The position numbers were made by a program, and so were the translations under genes. A stretch of 11,518 nucleotides of DNA from the NCBI GenBank assembly GCA_016802295.1, contig JAESIW010000137.1:327532-339049 (forward strand), written 5' to 3'. Source of the stretch: Brachionus rotundiformis (taxonomy: Eukaryota > Rotifera > Eurotatoria > Ploima > Brachionidae). The notes under the pieces are model-generated. The model was not told the origin of the DNA, searched no databases, and was given only the letters and a program-made list of their open reading frames with translations. How positions within the stretch are numbered: the stretch's first letter is position 1; every line of letters starts with the position of its first letter. This document shows positions 1 through 9,340 of this stretch, in pieces.

Positions 1-255
1 ACGACGCTTATTCGCAAAGTTAGGCGCAGACAGACAGACAACTTTTTTTCGGAATTATATATTAGAGGACTAGCTCTTTTAAACTAAAATCTTGTGATTT
101 TATACAGCTCCTAGCGGCTTCGCTTCTCTCTTTTTTATTCCTCTTTCCATTTAGAGTCAAAATTTAAAATTTTTTAAAATTCTTTGTTTATTAGTATTAA
201 GTAATTATAAATCATATCTGAATATTTTAACGTGAAGATTCATCCCTGAAATTAT
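1..255 (+). repeat. Tail repeat, copy A (cut by the window start)
   Basis: This stretch matches 9334-9715 in the same orientation. Both share CGACGCTTATTCGCAAAGTT, a run of ACAGACA-type repeats, TATAT..AGAGGACTAGCTC, TAAAATC-loop-GATTTTATACAG, CCTAGCGGCT, CCTCTTTCCA and GTATTAAG/ATATTAAG, in the same order. Similarity fades near GTGAAGATTCATCC at about 230-255. Copy B is preceded by an array of 300-bp units, so copy A is probably the end of a similar array lying left of the window. A 7-bp stem (85-91 with 96-102, loop TTGT) is kept in both copies. No coding potential is seen. The repeat family is not recognised. Confidence 0.8.
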
Positions 256-631
256 ACAAACGACCGATATGCAATTGTGATATATAGGTTAATTAGCGAT
301 GCAGGGAATTAAATCCAGGTTATTCTTATTTTAGTTAAAATTTTGATCAAATGATGTTATTTATTTTTTTACAGCTGCATTTAAATCAAAACTTAACGTG
401 AAATTTTTACTTAAATAAATTAAATAGTTAAAAATTAAAAAATTAACAAATTAAAGTTAGTTAAAAAGCAATTAATTTTTAATTTAAAAAAAAACTTTAA
501 TACTTAAATTTAAAAAACCTATAAATTTTTATATATAGGAATTATGGTTGCATAAGTTTTTTTTGATTTTATTGTAATAATTAATGTTTTTTTTTTTAAT
601 AAATAAACAAAAGAGTTCTTTTTTTTAATTG
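256..631. other. AT-rich non-coding stretch downstream of the Helitron gene
   Basis: This stretch is almost entirely A/T, with poly-A and poly-T runs and no usable open frame. It should contain the 3' end of the Helitron, because the gene reads leftward and its poly(A) signal lies just to the right. The only terminus-like string I found is TTAG at 293-296 preceded by A, which reads CTAA followed by T on the minus strand. The hairpin expected just inside it is weak, so the boundary is not secure. Confidence 0.5.
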
Positions 632-637
632 TTTATT
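632..637 (-). terminator. Poly(A) signal AATAAA of the Helitron gene
   Basis: TTTATT on the plus strand reads AATAAA on the minus strand, about 64 nt past the TAA stop at 701-703. It is the canonical animal polyadenylation hexamer in a suitable place. In DNA this AT-rich it could occur by chance, and it is supported only by position. Confidence 0.5.
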
Positions 638-700
638 CTGTTAAATGAATAATAATAAAAAATCATTAAATAAAATAAGATAAAATAATAATAATTACAA

Positions 701-2169
701 TTAATTAAGAATTTCGCGAAACACAACATTTTTTGTGTAAACACTATTATCATTTGAATTCAAACGTAATTTCCCTTGACGATTAGAACCCATTAAATGG
801 GTGTCAACCAAAATGCACAGCGACTGAAAATTGCGTACACGAGATGCCGCTACATACAATTGTCCATGTGAAAAGACTGGATGACGTAGTAGTAGACCAA
901 CATTATTGAATGTTTGGCCCTGAGATTTATTAATTGTCATTGCAAATGACAATCTGAAGGGAAATTGAATGCGTCTAAGCAAAATCCCTGGGTCATTGTT
1001 GTTTGAGCGAAACTCAGTCCGACAAAAAACAAATTCATTACCTTCTTGAGGTCCTGTCAATACAGTACATCTGATAGTATTTACATTGCATTGAACCACA
1101 CGTAATCTGGTTCCATTACACAATCCAAAAGCTACCGACCAATTTTTCAATAGCATTACAATAGCTCCGACTTTAATATTTAAACAGTGCGGTGGAAATC
1201 CATTTGGAGTTGCTCTGATTGCTTGTTCAACTGGATAATCATCTACATCATCAATAATTCCAGTCTGACGATTAACAATATTGGTTGTTGATAGATATTC
1301 ATGATTATCTCCAATCAATCTTTCCAATATAACTTCATTGATTTCAAGAGAATCACTATTTGTTGGACACAATATAGCATTGTTTAGTCTATTTTCTTGA
1401 TCCAACTCAAGAGGACCATTGCCAAACACTTGATTAACAATATTGTCCTGGCAAACAATCCTATCAGGAAGCTTTACCATATATTGACCATCATAAATAC
1501 GACTACGACCATCACCAATTTCCATAAGCCAGTCCTTGAACTCATGTTCATTAAAATCAGCTCTAACGTTTTCGGTCAGTCGCAACTGGGTAAAAAACGG
1601 CCACAAAGGCGAATTCTTCATACACATTAGAATGCCAGACTCGATATTTTCATTATCAGAAACAGGACAGCATTGTCGAAAATCACCAGTAAGCAATATT
1701 GGTTTACCACCAAAAGGAACATTTGGTTGCAGCATAATATCCCGAAGTAATCTGTCAACACACTCCAACATTGCTCTAGACACCATCGAAGCTTCGTCAA
1801 TAACAAATAATCTACATTCGCGTAGCTCTTGAGCTTGCTGTGAATGCACCATTATACTACTTGTACAACCCAAGTATGTTGGCACTGGTAACCTGAATCT
1901 AGAATGCATTGTGCGTCCACCACCAATCAACAATGATGAAGCTATACCGGTAAAAGCAGTAGCAATCATTGGCATATTGTGTTGTCTCAAACGATGATAT
2001 AATAGCTAAATTAATAAAGAAATAAATTAATAGACATTTATTAAAAAATCAAATAAATTACATTTATCACATAAGTCTTTCCAGTACCACCAGGGCCATC
2101 CAGAAAAAAACTCTTGTTCAACAGAGGGTCATTACTGAACACAGCATCCATAACAGCATTAATGGCATT
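701..2169 (-). other. PIF1-type helicase domain, last two exons
   Basis: Exon 7 (2062-2169) carries the Walker A lysine in GPGGTGKTYVIN and splices to exon 8 (701-2005), which begins LLYHRLRQHN and runs to the TAA stop. Exon 8 holds GGGRTMHSRFRLP, LFVIDEASM, LLTGDFRQCCPV, LRLTENVR, the C-terminal FAMTINKSQGQTF and HGQLYVAASRVR. All motifs expected of the SF1B helicase of Helitrons are present with key residues intact. The intron (2006-2061) has donor GTAATT and acceptor TTTAG. Confidence 0.92.
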
Positions 2170-5100
2170 CTTTTTTTAACTGTTAAGGAATAAAATATAT
2201 AAAATAAGAGTTTTTTTACTCGTTGTTGAATATTAAGAGTTAATTCCAAATTTAGAGCCTGTTCAGCATGCTGCTCTGAAGTTAAATCCTCCGAATTTAA
2301 AGGCATATCTCTTGAACGCCACTGAAGTCCACGATCATCAGGTAATGGCAAATTGTAGTCATCTAATGTCTTACCAAATGTCTCCAATATAAATCTTATA
2401 TGCTAAAAAATAAAAAAATTTAGATTATTTGATCATTTTTTTTTCTTATTATTGTTGAAACTTACACCAAGTGCCTTATGATATTTGGCATCATCAACTT
2501 CGTGTCGATAATCTTCGCTCATTCGATCCCTAAATGACTCCCACAATTGCAAAGGATTAGGATTAGTAGGATTATTGTGATATAACATTGTCACAAACAA
2601 AAACCTTTGTTAAAATTATATTAATTAATAAATTCAATATAAGCAAACATTTTTTTTTACCTTATCCTATAAGGTAATTCAACTCGACATATCTCTTCCA
2701 TTGTTGCGTACCATTGCTGATCATTCTCTACCAAATTCAGTGCACATGCAGCTTCTTCAAATGTGTCATAAACTATAGCATTGACTGTTCGTAAGTATTG
2801 ATATGATGTTGGTCCACGTACATGTAATAATAAAAGCTTCAAATGAAATAATTCGCGATTGTTCGGATGAATAAATGGTAAACGTCCAATTATTTTGTCA
2901 GCTCTATTGACTTGAACACGTTCTATCCATTCTTTGATTGAGGCATCGTATCGGTAGTAATTGACAATATCTTTGTAATGATACTGATTGGCACGATGAT
3001 CACGTCTATTCAAGTCGAAAAACTGTGTTAACATTGTTCGTGGTTCAGTATCCGCCACTTGTTGTATATTGTTTGGATTAAAAACAACATTATGTCTGTT
3101 CTCCAAATGAATTAACAAACGAATAAGAGTGTGAGATATATCGTGACGTTTGAAACCAATTATCTTATCAAAAGCTTCAATTGAACTGACATATCTCTTC
3201 CGCTCATACGTCCTTATCTCGTCATATATTTCTCCATCAAATTGATTCGTAAAATCAGCTGGAACATTGTCACCATTATCAACAACAGTATTAATCTCCG
3301 AATCTTGAACATTCTCATCTTCATTGACATCAGAAGTATGACCATTGTTGTCATTATTTTCAACTGTTTGAATATGGTCAAGATCATGATTAATTTGAAC
3401 GTCATAATCATCATTTTCTATAACATCATTTGGTTGATTAATTTGATTTGAAGAATAATGTAGAATTTGTTCAACTTCTTCACGTGTAACTCCACGATCT
3501 GCATATGGCATAATGTTATTCAAACCATGTGCTTGAACATTCACACGATCATTTCCTTTGCAGACATAATTGAAAATATATTTCATGGAGCTCAAATTCC
3601 CACAATATTCCAAATTAATGTGGCATTGAAACTTTTTCAACATTGCCGGATTATAGGGAATAACAAAACGATTGTCAAGCTCATGTCCTCTAATGGTAAC
3701 AGATCTGCCATTATTTCTTCTCCGATACAATGGATAGTTATTAACACGCATTACGGTTGAATCGCTGTACTGTTTTGGAAATCCTTTCGAACAACGATTA
3801 CCAAATTGTTTCATGCATGAACTGTTTGGCAAGCAGGGTCCATGAATCATCTTTGATTTCACAAGTTCATACAATTCTCTATCTAATTCGGGATCGGGTA
3901 TTTCAGCACAAATAATTTGATCGATTAGATCCGGTGTTGTTGGCTTATCGTTTTGTCTCATCCAAAGCAACACATGATCATGTGGGAGACCTCTTTTTTG
4001 ATATTCCTTTACACGTACAAAAGCCTCGACTACTCCAATCTTGTGTTCTGTGTTGACATCATTCCAAAACTCTTTAAACTTCAAATTGTACATACGTGAA
4101 CACATATCAGGCCGAGATAAATATGGTTGTCCGTCGCCCAATGTACTTTGTATTTCAGGCCAATGAGGATTAGAAGTGAATGTAACAAAGTAATCGGCTT
4201 TGCCAAAACGTCCAACTAATTCCAATGCATCAAAGTAATGCTGTTTCATAGCTCTATCACTCCCTTCAAACGTTGAAGGAAGAATAAAAGCCCTACCAAC
4301 TCTCTCCTCTGGATTAAAATTACCATTTATACGGTCCATTATGCCTTGATAATCCATTATCCTAAGGCGACTCTGATTATTTCGAATAAATTGTAGATTG
4401 TTCTTTTCTATTTTGATCCATGAACAAACCACATATTCTTGAAATAATTTGCTCATTTTAAAAATAGAATTATGACAATTCGAACGAATATGTAAGCGAT
4501 GCTTGTAAAACTCTTTTAAAGTTACTCTTGAATTTGTTGTGAGCTGATCTTGATTATGCAGATATCTTGGATCATACCCGGCTTCACCATATGGAAAAAG
4601 CAATGGAAAACACATAGGATCACAATTCGGATTCCTCAAGTCAATGCTTTGCATATGGTTATTTGGGTGCTGAGGTACAATATTTATTAGAGGCATATCT
4701 AGTTGCCTTGCTTGAGCATAAACAATCACACCATCGTCAGGTAACCCATCTTGGTCATTAAACACAGCTGCTATTTCGCCGTTAACTGCAATATCAGCAA
4801 TTTGCCTTCTTCCACTTGCATTAACCGGCACATTAAAATTACGTGGAACAAATCGGGTAATCCACATTTGAACGGTAAAAGGATCTTGTTGATTTTGCTG
4901 ATGAAGAATTTCCCGATTAGTCAAAAATAACTGCTTAAGTGGATTAGAGTCTGTCATCATCTGATTTAAGCGTTGAACAATATCTTCATTGATATTTTGA
5001 CTGTTATTACTCCCATTCTCAAGCATACTCTCAACAATAGCTAGATCTGAATCCAACATAAGATACTGTGCAGCTCTAAGATTCAAATTACCATTTGGTC

Positions 5101-6726
5101 CATTAAACATTGGAGGAATGCGATAGTAAACGGAACCATGAACTTTATAAAGATAAGGCAATCGATTATTACGCCTTTCATTAAACCGTGTCATATCATT
5201 ATAATCATTATCTAAGTCTTCAGGATCAAAATTAGCCTTAACGGCTGCCATCGCAAATAGAGAGTTGTACTGGCGTATATTAATCAAAAATTCTTTCTTG
5301 AGTTGCCTTTGAAATTCGTTGACAGGGTTTAATAGCTGTACCAAAGCCGGATGAAATTGATCGATAATCGGAACAACAATCTTGTTACTTTCACAGCAAA
5401 GTTTGTAATTGCCGCTTTGATTTACTTCCTTTGGCCAATATAATGCATTGCAATATTGGCAAACATATTCCAACTGGCCTTGATTGTCGATATCAATCGC
5501 ATTTTCCCTTTCTATATTCCATTCCATATAGTTGGGTCGATTAATGAGGCGTTCACGTCTTCTTTCATTGACTAAACCAAGTCGATGAAGTCGTTCTTCA
5601 GGTGTTTCATTTTCCCTGATTTGAGCTCGGTAGTCTCTTTGATATTGAAGCCTTCTCTCGCGCTGCTCCGGAGTCTCATTAGCACGTCGGTTCCTTTGCC
5701 TCTCAGTCTCAATAGACAGACGATTATTTGCTTCTTCAGGAGTCTCATTTGAACGTCGGTTTCTATGTCTCTCTGCGTCGAAAGAAAGACGCATATCTCT
5801 ATTTTCTGGCGTTTCATTAACTCTCAAAACACGTTGACGATTTGATTGAGATAATAAACGATCTTGAGTCTGTTCAACACTCTCATTTGCACGTCTTAAT
5901 CTTTCGCGCATCGCTCTTGTGAATATCACACTTTGTGCTTCACCTAATAAATCTGTGTCAATCCGTTCAAGTTGATCGGTTAAATTTCTTCTTGAACGAA
6001 CTGCAGTTGTCGATGAAAGACCATTATTTGTAAGCGGAATCCGGTTTAGTCTGTCCTCAGACTCAATAGTTAATGGCGATCTTCTTCTTCGTCTCGAACT
6101 TGATGGTCTGCCAGGTCGTCTAACAATTGGTGTTTCAGGGATATTTTCGGTCTCATTAAAATTGACACCAGAGGTTTCGTCATTTTCAGCAAAACTTAGA
6201 CCTTTAGTGTTTAAATAATAAAAAAAAAACTTTAACTTTAAAGAAAATCTTACTTTGTTCAAACTCAGATGTTACATCAGCAACAGATTCTTGATGATCA
6301 ATTGACCTCATTTGCTGATCAAGTTGGCACTCATGCTGAATGCTCATTGGCTCGGCCTCACATATTTGAACTTGAGCAGCAAAAGATGCCGATGTTCCTG
6401 GCCGCTGATTATTTATGTTTTGTTCCAGTGGTTGATTTAATGCTTGGTTAATAACTAAAGTTCAATATTTAATGATTTATTTTTGAAAAATTAATAATTT
6501 ACCATTAAATCTTGCTTCTAAAGTCTTATAGGTAAGTCTACGACTTGTTCTTTGTAAGAACTGACGTTCGATTTCCAAATTGGACCAACCATTTTGGGTG
6601 CCAAGACTAAATATTTCTTTTATAGTCTCATCATCGTTGGTTGAAAATACGGTTTCTTTATTAATTAATAAAGTTAATTATTTTATATTAAAAATAATTT
6701 CATATAGGAATATTACTTGGTGGCAT
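701..6726 (-). CDS. Helitron Rep-helicase transposase, eight exons
   Basis: This multidomain transposase nicks and rejoins single DNA strands (Rep) and unwinds DNA (PIF1-type helicase) in rolling-circle transposition in the nucleus. The predicted join is 6717-6726, 6503-6655, 6254-6454, 2661-6201, 2466-2604, 2220-2402, 2062-2169 and 701-2005. It gives 5640 nt in one frame, 1879 residues. Every intron is GT-AG and 48-63 nt long. Landmarks are NETPE repeats near residues 223-345, a CxxC..CC finger near 367-390, Rep strand 'FVTFTSNPHWPEI' near 791, the HUH-type motif HDH at 862-864, Tyr996 and Tyr1000 in KYIFNYVCKG, Walker A GPGGTGKT at 1434-1441, Walker B DEAS from 1515, GDFRQ at 1552-1556, TINKSQGQTF at 1802 and SRVR near 1834. 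The length suits a full autonomous Helitron. The start is uncertain: the first exon is only 10 nt and the frame stays open upstream. One acceptor (2170-2180) is doubtful. The family is certain; exact splicing is predicted. Confidence 0.9.
2170..2219 (-). other. Doubtful intron beside an A7 run
   Basis: The donor is CGA|GTAAAA after QQR. A good acceptor with a pyrimidine tract, CCTTAACAG (ending at 2180), would bring an in-frame TAA. The reading frame is kept only if the downstream AAAG (ending at 2170) is used, giving QQR-NAINAV. If the minus-strand A7 run (2171-2177) had six A's, the better CAG would work and add Leu-Lys-Lys. So this is either a minor acceptor, a sequencing error or a one-base lesion. 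Confidence 0.5.
3215..3540 (-). other. Acidic Asn/Asp-rich linker between Rep and helicase domains
   Basis: Roughly 100 residues separate the Rep tyrosine motif (KYIFNYVCKGNDRV) from the next conserved block (DEIRTYERKRYVSS). They are dominated by N, D, E, Q and I, for example NHDLDHIQTVENNDNNGHTS. From memory of the family, this gap is usually a few tens of residues, so this looks like an expanded, probably disordered linker. It keeps the reading frame and carries no recognised domain. Confidence 0.65.
5557..5895 (-). repeat. Five 23-residue NETPE repeats within the Helitron protein
   Basis: Five units of about 69 nt encode a charged helix motif, each starting NES-VEQ, NETPEN, NETPEE, NETPEQ or NETPEE and continuing with R-rich stretches such as ERQRNRR. 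The first unit is the most diverged. Arg-rich repeats of this type occur N-terminal to the Rep domain in many invertebrate and fungal Helitron proteins; their role is unknown and may be nucleic-acid binding. A Cys-rich finger (CQYC then CC, codons about 5391-5466) follows, as is usual in the family. Confidence 0.8.
6254..6726 (-). other. Exons 1-3: Myb/SANT-like N-terminus and Q/N-rich linker
   Basis: Three small exons precede the main exon and join in frame: MPPK across 6717-6726/6655, N-V across 6503/6454, and Q-S across 6254/6201. Introns are 6656-6716, 6455-6502 and 6202-6253, with donors GTAATA, GTAAAT and GTAAGA. Residues 5-54 (exon 2) have a Myb/SANT-like pattern: an initial FS..DDE.I, then GWS..EIE, then QRTSRRL and LEARFN, with aromatic residues roughly where the helix-turn-helix core Trp/Phe sit. 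Exon 3 codes a Gln/Asn-rich linker without a recognised domain. The splice junctions are seen in the sequence; the Myb-like call is inference from a short pattern. Confidence 0.6.
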
Positions 6727-6800
6727 TCTAGTTATTTTGGTAAAATATTTAATTGTTCTACAATCTAATATTTAAAAAAATTAAGATTTTTAAATTGTAA

Positions 6801-7328
6801 ATTAAAATTTTTAAAAAAGTTATTAATTAGGATTTTAACTTCCTAAATAATTCGGTAATATATAAATTACTATTAATATAATTTATTAAAATTTTCAAAT
6901 ATAGATTTTTTAAAAAATAAGTAATAAGTTTGACATTTATAAAAATATTAAATGGATTAAATTTTTTTAAAAGTATAAACAAAATTGATTTTTAAAACAA
7001 TTTTTATTAAAAACACATTTAATTAATATTAATATTTATAATTAATATATCTAACATTTAACAAATTTTCCAAAAAATAAAGATAATTTTACAATTAAAT
7101 CAGTCGTCAAATTAATTAAAATTAAAAAAAAAAAATTTTTTTCATATTTTTATTTAATTAAAAAAAATAATATATAAATTACATTTTAAAAAATACATAA
7201 ATATGAGTTACAAAAATTTAAATAATAACATTAAAAAAATTGCTTCTTTTTCGTTAATAACCATTAATAACCACACTTCACATTGATTAGTTGAATGCCA
7301 TTTGACTGAAACGATTAAAATATACCTA
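6801..7328. other. AT-rich non-coding stretch upstream of the Helitron gene
   Basis: This stretch consists of long A/T runs with no coding frame. It lies directly 5' of the transposase gene and should include its promoter and perhaps the element's TC 5' end. No TATA box can be singled out because TATA-like strings occur throughout. Sequence complexity rises at about 7240. Confidence 0.5.
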
Positions 7329-7488
7329 GAGCAGACACCTATCAAGATAACTTCGAGCACAAGACTTCAATTTGTCATTTCCATTCGAATATTATCTCAG
7401 TCAAAGACCGAGTTTTGAAGAGATAAAGCTGTAACAGAGAAGAGTAACATCCGCCTCTCTACGCATTATCTCGATTCAGTGTCTGCTC
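7329..7488. mobile_element. 160-bp MITE-like element with terminal inverted repeats
   Basis: GAGCAGACAC at 7329-7338 is the exact reverse complement of GTGTCTGCTC at 7479-7488. Similarity continues inward with one gap (ATCAAGATAA against ATCGAGATAA), giving arms of about 23 bp. The inside is less AT-rich than its surroundings and has a further perfect 7-bp inverted pair, TTATCTC and GAGATAA, around 7393-7427. No target-site duplication is evident and nothing is coded. A non-autonomous DNA transposon is likely; the superfamily cannot be told. Confidence 0.6.
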
Positions 7489-7529
7489 AACAAAATAAAA
7501 AGTTTAAAAAAAAAAGAGATTAAAGATGG

Positions 7530-7785
7530 GTTCCTGTCGATTATTGCCTCAAAAGACTATATTGATCAACTAAACCTTGCATGACCCCGGTCACTCACTT
7601 GGTCTTTGTCTACTCGGTCACAGTCGGCCAGACAAAAGAGTCTTCGACATAGACATGCCAAGGACTTCCGGGACAACACACATACAATGAGAGTTGAGTC
7701 GTAAAGTCAACCTCAAGGTGATGATCACATCGGGTCCCACGCCTCTGTGTCACCGTAGGAGCTTACTGGGTGGGCAGCCTATTTA
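7530..7785. other. Less AT-rich island of unknown nature
   Basis: About 250 bp of mixed composition is set in nearly pure A/T sequence. It includes CGGTCAC twice (7589-7595, 7615-7621), GACCCCGG, GGGACAACAC and CACCGTAGGAGC. Every frame on both strands is broken by stops within a few tens of codons. Candidates are a solo LTR, a short interspersed element or a gene remnant, but I recognise none of them. Confidence 0.4.
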
Positions 7786-7907
7786 ATATAAGTTTATTTA
7801 ATTATTTATTTAATAAGAAGTTCAAAACATACGGTTCAACACATGAGGTCTGTACCGTAAGGCCCGAAAAACCTACCTACAGAGCTATAAACTCCAATCT
7901 CCCTCTA

Positions 7908-8125
7908 ATGGCCTTTAATTTATTTTAGAAATATTTTAACCTAGATTAAAATTTTATTTTTTTAAATTTCATTTATTTTTGATAAATGGAAATAAAATAA
8001 TTAATAATTAAATAAAGAATGTTTGTTTCAAGCAGAATTTAATAATTAATTAAAAGAAACGAAAATTTAAATTTGGTTAAAAGATACAATATTTTTTATA
8101 ATGAAAAATAACAATTAAAGGCCAT
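7908..8125. repeat. 218-bp inverted-repeat unit, MITE-like
   Basis: ATGGCCTTTAATT at 7908-7920 is matched perfectly by its reverse complement at 8113-8125. Outside the 13-bp arms both sides carry CCTCTA (7902-7907, and the reverse complement at 8131-8136), offset by five bases on the right. The A/T-rich inside has no open frame. It may be a short non-autonomous transposon or a decayed palindrome. Confidence 0.5.
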
Positions 8126-8520
8126 CACTCTAGAGGTTAAAGTGAAAGGAATCTATAAGAAAAACATCCAATAAATTATACTACCTAAATACTTGAGATC
8201 CATCGAAGTTTTAAATTACTTTGAAAGATTCGTTCGATCGATTGCCTTAAAATAATTAAATATTTAGAAAAATGAAACTAAATGAGTAATTTGTTACTTT
8301 TAGTACGATTGAATATACAAAAAAGAATCGGTCTGTGAACAGTCGCTCGAAATGTCGATTGTATATTTTTTTAAAAAAAATTCTAATAGTTAAAAATAAA
8401 AATTTTACAGTAAATGTTAAGAATTTTTGAATAAGAACATAATATAAAAATCTCTAAACATATATGGTTTCGATAAATTGCATTATTAAACTGAATAAAG
8501 TTATTTCATTTTCCTTAAAG
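8126..8520. other. AT-rich non-coding spacer
   Basis: No gene, RNA or recognised element is seen here, apart from a small inverted repeat at 8312-8367. The 300-bp repeat array begins at its right edge. Confidence 0.6.
8312..8367. repeat. Small inverted repeat, potential stem-loop
   Basis: AATATACAA (8312-8320) and TTGTATATT (8359-8367) are perfect 9-bp reverse complements enclosing 38 nt. Inside is a second tiny stem, CTGT-GA-ACAG (8333-8342). The enclosed part is less AT-rich than the flanks. Function is unknown. Confidence 0.4.
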
Positions 8521-9336
8521 TTTTCACGCCTCCCATTCACATCGAATCCAAAAACCATGTCCATATTCGTAATCAGCACATTTGATTACCCCAAAATACA
8601 CTTTATTCCAACTTTTTTTCAACCAGACTTTTAAAGCCTTAAATGGTCAAGAGCGCTTACAGCCTCGGCCTTTCAACGATTTAGCTTCTAAAGCACTTTT
8701 TCTGACTCATTTATTGAACGAATTCAGATTCCGTGTTAAATGGCTATGTCGTTGAAACCTTTCCATTCTGAGTTAAATCAAAGTTTAAAAATAGCCTAAA
8801 ATCAGCCCTCACGCAACCCTCTTACATACTTTCGAAAAACCAAGTTCATATTCGTAATCAGCACACTCGATTACCCCAGAAGACATTCTTTCTCGAATAT
8901 TTTTCAACTTGAACACTTAAGCATTAATTTAGCACGAATTTGGTCAAATTAGGCTAAAGGATGCGCCTTTCACGGACATAGAACAAAAAATACTTTTTCT
9001 GACTCATTTTTTGAGCAGAATTCAAATTCCGTGATTAAATCGCTATGTCGTTGGAACCCAATTCTTCTCAGCTCGTTCAAAGTCTAAAAAAAGCCTAAAA
9101 ACAGCCCTCACGCCTCCGCCTCTCAACCAATCCAAAAACCAAGTCCATATTCGTAATCTACGACCTCATAAACCACCAAAAACACCTTAATATCCCCCGA
9201 TTTAAAAAGTCCATTTTTTAGGTCTTTTTTTCCCAAGCGCCTATAGCCCCCGCATTGCACCGATATAGCGAGTTGACAATTTTCGTCAGAATGGCACGTC
9301 GAGAGGTGCGAAACGCGCCGTCGACCTTCGGTCTCC
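8521..9336 (+). repeat. Array 1 of degenerate ~300-bp tandem units
   Basis: The block CCATATTCGTAATCAGCACA and its variants recur at about 8566, 8851 and 9150, a period of 285-299 bp. Each unit also carries, in the same order, a TTTTTCTGACTCATTT block, an AATTCAGATTCCGTG block, ATCGCTATGTCGTTGAAAC, and GCCTAAAATCAGCCCTCACGCC. The last unit diverges after about 9160 and passes into the tail at 9337. Units are heavily mutated and have no shared open frame, so this looks like old satellite or the repetitive body of a non-coding element. Confidence 0.85.
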
Positions 9337-9340
9337 GACG
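9319..9340. repeat. GC-rich hairpin at the array/tail junction
   Basis: CGTCG (9319-9323) pairs with CGACG (9336-9340), with an inner ACC/GGT or GACC/GGTC pairing around a TTC loop. It is among the most GC-rich sequence in the window. The window itself starts in the matching 3' arm of this hairpin in copy A, so the 5' arm there cannot be checked. Confidence 0.45.

Larger units (their letters stand above)
293..6800 (-). mobile_element. Helitron rolling-circle transposon, autonomous type; ends approximate
   Basis: The element is identified by its Rep-Hel gene, which fuses an HUH-type Rep nuclease to a PIF1-family helicase; this combination defines Helitrons. Helitrons transpose through a single-stranded intermediate, usually insert between A and T, make no target duplication, begin with TC and end with a hairpin plus CTRR. 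The gene reads on the minus strand, so the 5' end is at high coordinates and the 3' end at low coordinates. A candidate CTAA 3' end lies at 293-296. No TC 5' end could be chosen from one copy, and the right limit given here is only just upstream of the first exon. Much of 6800-7300 may also belong to the element. Confidence 0.6.

Noticed and set aside
3242..3760. Open frames on the plus strand opposite the transposase, and other short frames at 1397-1832 and 6269-6768
   Set aside because: They lie antisense to conserved transposase codons or across its introns, have low-complexity translations and no domain.
7842..7872. Hammerhead-ribozyme-like string (ATGAGGTC ... GGCCCGAAA)
   Set aside because: A 4-bp stem II can be drawn, but the obligatory CUGANGA core is missing two bases and no stem III with a cleavage site follows.
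9280..9340. tRNA-derived SINE head or ribozyme at the GC-rich array/tail junction
   Set aside because: No acceptable A box and B box pair is present, and the GAAAC there lacks the rest of a hammerhead core.
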